Source: JAYTJL01 sp043731125 (GTDB taxonomy: Bacteria > Patescibacteriota > Saccharimonadia > Saccharimonadales > UBA10212). Taken from it: DNA of 6,404 nt. The DNA lies in the NCBI GenBank assembly GCA_043731125.1, contig JAYTJL010000050.1:1-6404 (forward strand). Direction: 5' to 3'. Position numbers and translations under genes: made by a program. Within the stretch, counting starts at the first letter, position 1; each line of letters starts with the position of its first letter. The notes beneath the pieces are model-generated. The model saw only the letters and a program-made list of their open reading frames with translations, did no database searches and was not told the origin of the DNA. This document shows positions 4,549 to 6,404 of this stretch, piece by piece.

Positions 4549-4809
4549 ATGGAAAAATTAACTGGTACAGGTTCAGACGTTGAGGCAACAGACCCTGAAC
4601 GACAACAAAGCCATGCAGAGTTTTACGAGGAAGTAGCTCAGCTCACACGAGTTGCTGGCGGGGGTGCTATTGATCCGCCGCTTAGTGTCACCCCATGGCC
4701 AAGCGCAGAAATGTCTCAGACTGAACGTGAGCTTACTCACAAACTAATACATGAAGCTGGTGAAACACTAGGCGACATGGGCATTTCTGTTACCGAACCA
4801 CTCCCGTAG
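4549..4809 (+). CDS. Unrecognised small acidic protein (86 residues)
   Basis: I do not recognise this protein. It is acidic and hydrophilic without signal peptide, membrane segment or cysteine. Residues about 17-36 (ERQQSHAEFYEEVAQLTRVA) and about 55-75 (MSQTERELTHKLIHEAGETL) look like two amphipathic helices, joined by a Gly/Pro-rich linker (GGGAIDPPLSVTPWP). This is a two-helix layout seen in many small binding proteins. A weak AAGG lies about 13 bases before the start, and the promoter is most likely the TATAAT of repeat copy 6. The gene ends CCG-TAG, and about 30 bases later a partial repeat copy leads to the lipoprotein gene. It could be a secondary structural or inhibitor protein; nothing in the sequence decides this. 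Confidence 0.65.
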   Translation: MEKLTGTGSDVEATDPERQQSHAEFYEEVAQLTRVAGGGAIDPPLSVTPWPSAEMSQTERELTHKLIHEAGETLGDMGISVTEPLP

Positions 4810-4840
4810 CTTTAAATAATTTCTTTATCGGACAAGCCTG

Positions 4841-4859
4841 TTCGACAGAAGAGTATAAT
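4841..4859 (+). repeat. Partial repeat copy 7, promoter of the lipoprotein gene
   Basis: TTCGACAGAAGAGTATAAT matches the 19-base end of copies 5 and 6 at 16 positions. The 5' half (CATAACCAC) is missing. TATAAT (4854-4859) is six bases before the ATG at 4866, predicting a leaderless mRNA. Confidence 0.7.
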
Positions 4860-4865
4860 CAAGAT

Positions 4866-5189
4866 ATGGAATTAATTAGAAACAAAAGAATCATTACCTC
4901 AGCCATGGCTGTAGGCCTAGGTTCAGCACTGCTTTCCGGGTGTGGTAGTGGAGAAAGCTCAGAACCAACCACTCAACCTACTGTGAGCGAATCACAACCT
5001 CAAAGCTATCTTGATAGCAAAGCTGGAGATATGGCATTCGACCCTGAGTACTACTTTACGGAGCTTTTGGCGCCGGATGGCAAAAAGCTGGAATGTGTAG
5101 TATTCGGTGAGAGCGACTCTGATTCTTCATCTATTTCTTGCGATTGGGACAGGTTAGCCCAAGAACGTACAGAAACTTCTACTCCATAA
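4866..5189 (+). CDS. Small lipoprotein with a DGK-C-SCDW motif
   Basis: The 107-residue product has a basic start (MELIRNKR), a hydrophobic segment at 9-22 and a lipobox LSGC at 23-26, so it should be cleaved before Cys26 and lipid-anchored outside the membrane. Residues 27-50 are a Ser/Thr/Pro/Gln-rich linker. The conserved-looking end is 'APDGKKLECVVFGE' (69-82) and 'SISCDWDR' (89-96), with two cysteines (77 and 92) that may form a disulfide. From memory, the pattern 'DGR.V.CVV....GG.SCDW' recurs in short proteins of Actinobacteria and their phages. Saccharibacteria live on Actinobacteria, so a shared or acquired domain is possible, but this is inference. The start is set by TATAAT six bases upstream, without a Shine-Dalgarno sequence. 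The stop lies inside the CATAACTACC start of repeat copy 8. Confidence 0.85.
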   Translation: MELIRNKRIITSAMAVGLGSALLSGCGSGESSEPTTQPTVSESQPQSYLDSKAGDMAFDPEYYFTELLAPDGKKLECVVFGESDSDSSSISCDWDRLAQERTETSTP

Positions 5190-5218
5190 CTACCCGCATG
5201 AGGCGGGCAGGCTTTTCC
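5185..5218 (+). repeat. Intergenic composite repeat, copy 8 (5' part with hairpin/terminator)
   Basis: CATAACTACC (5185-5194) contains the stop codon TAA (5187-5189) of the lipoprotein gene. CCCGC (5193-5197) pairs with GCGGG (5203-5207), followed by CAGGC and TTTT (5213-5216), a weak intrinsic terminator. The sequence then diverges (TTGTTGTTAATTAG); the TTCAACAG end is lost. Confidence 0.65.
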
Positions 5219-5252
5219 TTGTTGTTAATTAGTAACGTGTAACTTAGGGTAG

Positions 5253-5258
5253 TAAAAT
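5253..5258 (+). promoter_or_regulatory. Candidate -10 box of the Ser/Thr/Asn-rich protein gene
   Basis: TAAAAT (5 of 6 matches) ends six bases before the ATG at 5265, the same distance as at 1935, 3663 and 4866. The overlapping ATG at 5257 runs into a TAG after five codons and is not a start. Confidence 0.5.
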
Positions 5259-5264
5259 GGGGGT

Positions 5265-5693
5265 ATGGGGATAGGACTTAAGTTGCATCGCTTTAGGGTA
5301 ATTACACCGTTGGTGCTGGTACTAACATTGTTTGTATTCGGTGCGGTAGCTCTAGCCTACTTAGGAACAGGTAATAAGCCCGTTCAGCCCGTTCTGGGTG
5401 CCACTTCCAGCCAAGAGTCCAAGCCCACTAGCGGGGTTACTATAACAGCACCGGCATCTGAAGATGGTAGCGACTCATGCACAAAAAACGTTTCCGAAAC
5501 TACCAACAGTAGTGGCGCGGACGCCACCAACACTAAAACCACTTCCATAAATTGCAATTTGCAATCGGACAACGGCAACTCATCAATCAACGTTTCTAAT
5601 AGCACCAATCAGAGTGCTACATCTGGTGATAGCACTGGCCAAAGCGGTTCGTCCACTAACACTGATAGCACCAATATAAATATAGACCTCTAA
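5265..5693 (+). CDS. Membrane-anchored Ser/Thr/Asn-rich surface protein
   Basis: The 142-residue product has a basic N-terminus (GIGLKLHRFR) and one long hydrophobic helix at about 13-34, which is either a signal anchor or a signal peptide cut near GTG/ATS. The remainder is almost entirely Ser, Thr, Asn, Gly, Asp and Gln, with Cys72 and Cys97. The tail 'SNSTNQSATSGDSTGQSGSS' has the rhythm of 'ATSGDA' tracts that I recall in extracytoplasmic proteins of Saccharibacteria and other CPR. It is probably an extended, possibly glycosylated or adhesive surface stalk. There is no sorting motif, so anchoring would be by the N-terminal helix. No Shine-Dalgarno sequence is present; TAAAAT six bases before the ATG suggests a leaderless mRNA. 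A partial repeat copy starts 14 bases after the stop. Confidence 0.8.
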   Translation: MGIGLKLHRFRVITPLVLVLTLFVFGAVALAYLGTGNKPVQPVLGATSSQESKPTSGVTITAPASEDGSDSCTKNVSETTNSSGADATNTKTTSINCNLQSDNGNSSINVSNSTNQSATSGDSTGQSGSSTNTDSTNINIDL

Positions 5694-5707
5694 TGTATGG
5701 GCTAGAC

Positions 5708-5740
5708 CATAACCACTTGCCCCTGTATGTTTTAAACATA
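5708..5740 (+). repeat. Partial repeat copy 9 followed by a palindrome
   Basis: CATAACCAC (5708-5716) and TTGCCCCTG resemble the first half of copy 6, then the copy breaks off. A palindrome follows directly: TATGTTT and AAACATA (5726-5740) around a single T, about 20 bases upstream of the -35 of the next gene, so it could be an operator. Confidence 0.5.
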
Positions 5741-5760
5741 AACATTATTATACAATATAA

Positions 5761-5789
5761 TTGACTTTTCTTAACTGAGGTGCTATTAT
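5761..5789 (+). promoter_or_regulatory. Strong sigma-70-type promoter of the DUF11 gene
   Basis: TTGACT (5761-5766, 5 of 6 matches), a 17-base spacer, and TATTAT (5784-5789, 5 of 6) with an extended TGC just before it (5781-5783). The predicted start is near 5796, leaving a leader of about 50 bases. It is the only promoter in the window with a clear -35. Confidence 0.75.
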
Positions 5790-5796
5790 ACTAGTT

Positions 5797-5835
5797 GCTG
5801 AGGTGAGGAACTCTAAATACACCTCTAGCGGGAGG
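5797..5835 (+). promoter_or_regulatory. 5' leader with two exclusive hairpins and the ribosome binding site
   Basis: GAGGTG (5800-5805) can pair with CACCTC (5820-5825); with one bulged base, GCT (5797-5799) and AGC (5827-5829) extend it to nine pairs. Alternatively CCTC (5822-5825) can pair with GAGG (5832-5835), which covers the Shine-Dalgarno GGAGG (5831-5835). The two foldings share bases and exclude each other, the layout of a translation switch. Whether it is one is unproven. GGAGG lies 9 bases from the ATG. Confidence 0.4.
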
Positions 5836-5844
5836 ATTATACAA

Positions 5845-6404
5845 ATGAGATTTAAGATTTTAAGTTCTGTTGCCGTTGTCGGTGTTATAACACCGTTTAT
5901 TAGTTTTCAATCAGCTTTTGCGTGGCACCCTGTAGGTGTTATTAATAAGAGTGTACAAAACCAGACTACTGCCAGCACTTTGCAAGATGCTAACGATTCA
6001 GCTACTGCTGTAAGCGCTAAGACTGGTGACATGCTTCGCTACGTTATAGTAGTCAGCAATAATGGTGCTGTTGATAGCAAAGGTTACAACGATATGGCCA
6101 GTGTGGTTGTTACGGATGTATTGCCCCAGGGTGTACAACTAGTAAGCGACCCTACTGCTACAAAAATTACTACCAATCTTGGAACTATCAAACCCCAAGA
6201 AAAAGTGACCAAAGAATATATTGTTAAGGTTACCGAGACAAGTGATGCTAAGTTGATCGAAAACAAGGCCTGTTTTACAGGTAACAGCACTGTTAACGAT
6301 AACCCCCAGAGTGGTTGTGACGTTGCCAACATAGTAACCAAAGTAGTACCACCTACTCCTCCTGCTGTAGAAGGTGCTACCACTATCCCTAACACTGGTG
6401 CCGG
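5845..6404 (+). CDS. Secreted DUF11-domain surface protein with LPXTG-like motif, 3' end outside the window
   Basis: The ATG at 5845 follows a strong GGAGG by 9 bases, and the frame stays open to the window edge (186 codons). Residues 1-26 are a signal peptide with a hydrophobic core (ILSSVAVVGVITPF) and an AFA cleavage site before Trp27. Residues about 55-165 match the DUF11 (isopeptide/SdrD-like beta-sandwich) pattern: 'AKTGDMLRYVIVVSNNG' at 58-74, 'VVVTDVLPQGVQLV' at 87-100, 'NLGTIKPQEK' at 111-120 and 'ENKACFTGN' at 139-147. Cys143 and Cys158 probably pair. A Pro-rich linker (VVPPTPPAVEG) leads to TTIPNTGAG at 179-187, an LPXTG-like sorting signal with Ile for Leu, which should be followed by a membrane helix beyond the edge. 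It is probably displayed on the cell surface, perhaps in host attachment. Expression should be high given the promoter and ribosome binding site. Confidence 0.9.
   Translation, partial: MRFKILSSVAVVGVITPFISFQSAFAWHPVGVINKSVQNQTTASTLQDANDSATAVSAKTGDMLRYVIVVSNNGAVDSKGYNDMASVVVTDVLPQGVQLVSDPTATKITTNLGTIKPQEKVTKEYIVKVTETSDAKLIENKACFTGNSTVNDNPQSGCDVANIVTKVVPPTPPAVEGATTIPNTGA

Noticed and set aside
5384..5608. Minus-strand ORF of 74 codons
   Set aside because: Antisense of the low-complexity Ser/Thr/Asn tract; long open frames there are a composition effect.
6084..6395. Minus-strand ORF of 103 codons
   Set aside because: Antisense of the DUF11 gene, which has a signal peptide, a strong ribosome binding site and a strong promoter.

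Overview
The window reads as a piece of an ultra-small epibiont genome of the Patescibacteria (CPR), most likely Saccharibacteria. This is inferred from remembered family patterns: a secreted protein that opens its mature part with 'YRIDESYIGPGGSLESSSASY', a 72-residue two-helix membrane protein of the 'GWLYQPV...FPHYV.TFLLY' type, a short protein with a bacterial PH-like domain, a Ser/Thr/Asn-rich 'ATSGDS' surface protein, and a DUF11 protein ending in an LPXTG-like motif. No rRNA, tRNA, IS element, CRISPR array or phage structural gene was seen. All genes read normally with the standard bacterial stops, including TGA, so there is no sign of the UGA=Gly code of some CPR phyla.

Layout. 1-473 (minus): 5' part of a secreted protein gene. 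687-1044 (plus): a 26-codon basic ORF overlapping the start of an RRM RNA-binding protein gene. 1088-1122: a bidirectional terminator shared with the convergent PH-like gene 1131-1763 (minus). 1935-2447 (plus): DUF1003 membrane protein. 2643-2861 (plus): small two-helix membrane protein. 3071-3663 (minus): an AbrB-type antitoxin / Doc-type toxin pair. 3709-3930 (plus): a very AT-rich small membrane protein, divergent from the antitoxin and sharing its palindromic control region. 4140-4469 and 4549-4809 (plus): two small unrecognised soluble proteins. 4866-5189 (plus): a small lipoprotein. 5265-5693 (plus): a membrane-anchored low-complexity surface protein. 5845-6404 (plus, runs off the window): a secreted DUF11 protein.

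Two features the gene list does not explain stand out. First, the gaps between the small plus-strand genes from about 1.9 to 5.7 kb hold diverged copies of one composite intergenic repeat. It starts with CATAACCAC at, or even inside, the upstream stop codon. It may carry a GGCAGGCAGG/GGTAGG hairpin in the middle. It ends in TTCAACAGAGGTGTATAAT, whose TATAAT then serves the next gene. Second, six start codons lie only 6-8 bases after a TATAAT-like -10 box (1935, 3663 minus, 3709, 4140, 4866, 5265). These transcripts should therefore begin at or within a base or two of the ATG (leaderless), while the neighbours have normal Shine-Dalgarno sequences. The repeat thus looks like a punctuation unit that ends one gene and starts the next. 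It could be the joint at which small accessory genes are shuffled; that last step is inference.

By function the window mixes surface/export genes (1-473, 4866, 5265, 5845), which fits a cell living on a host surface, with an RNA-binding protein unit and a toxin-antitoxin unit.
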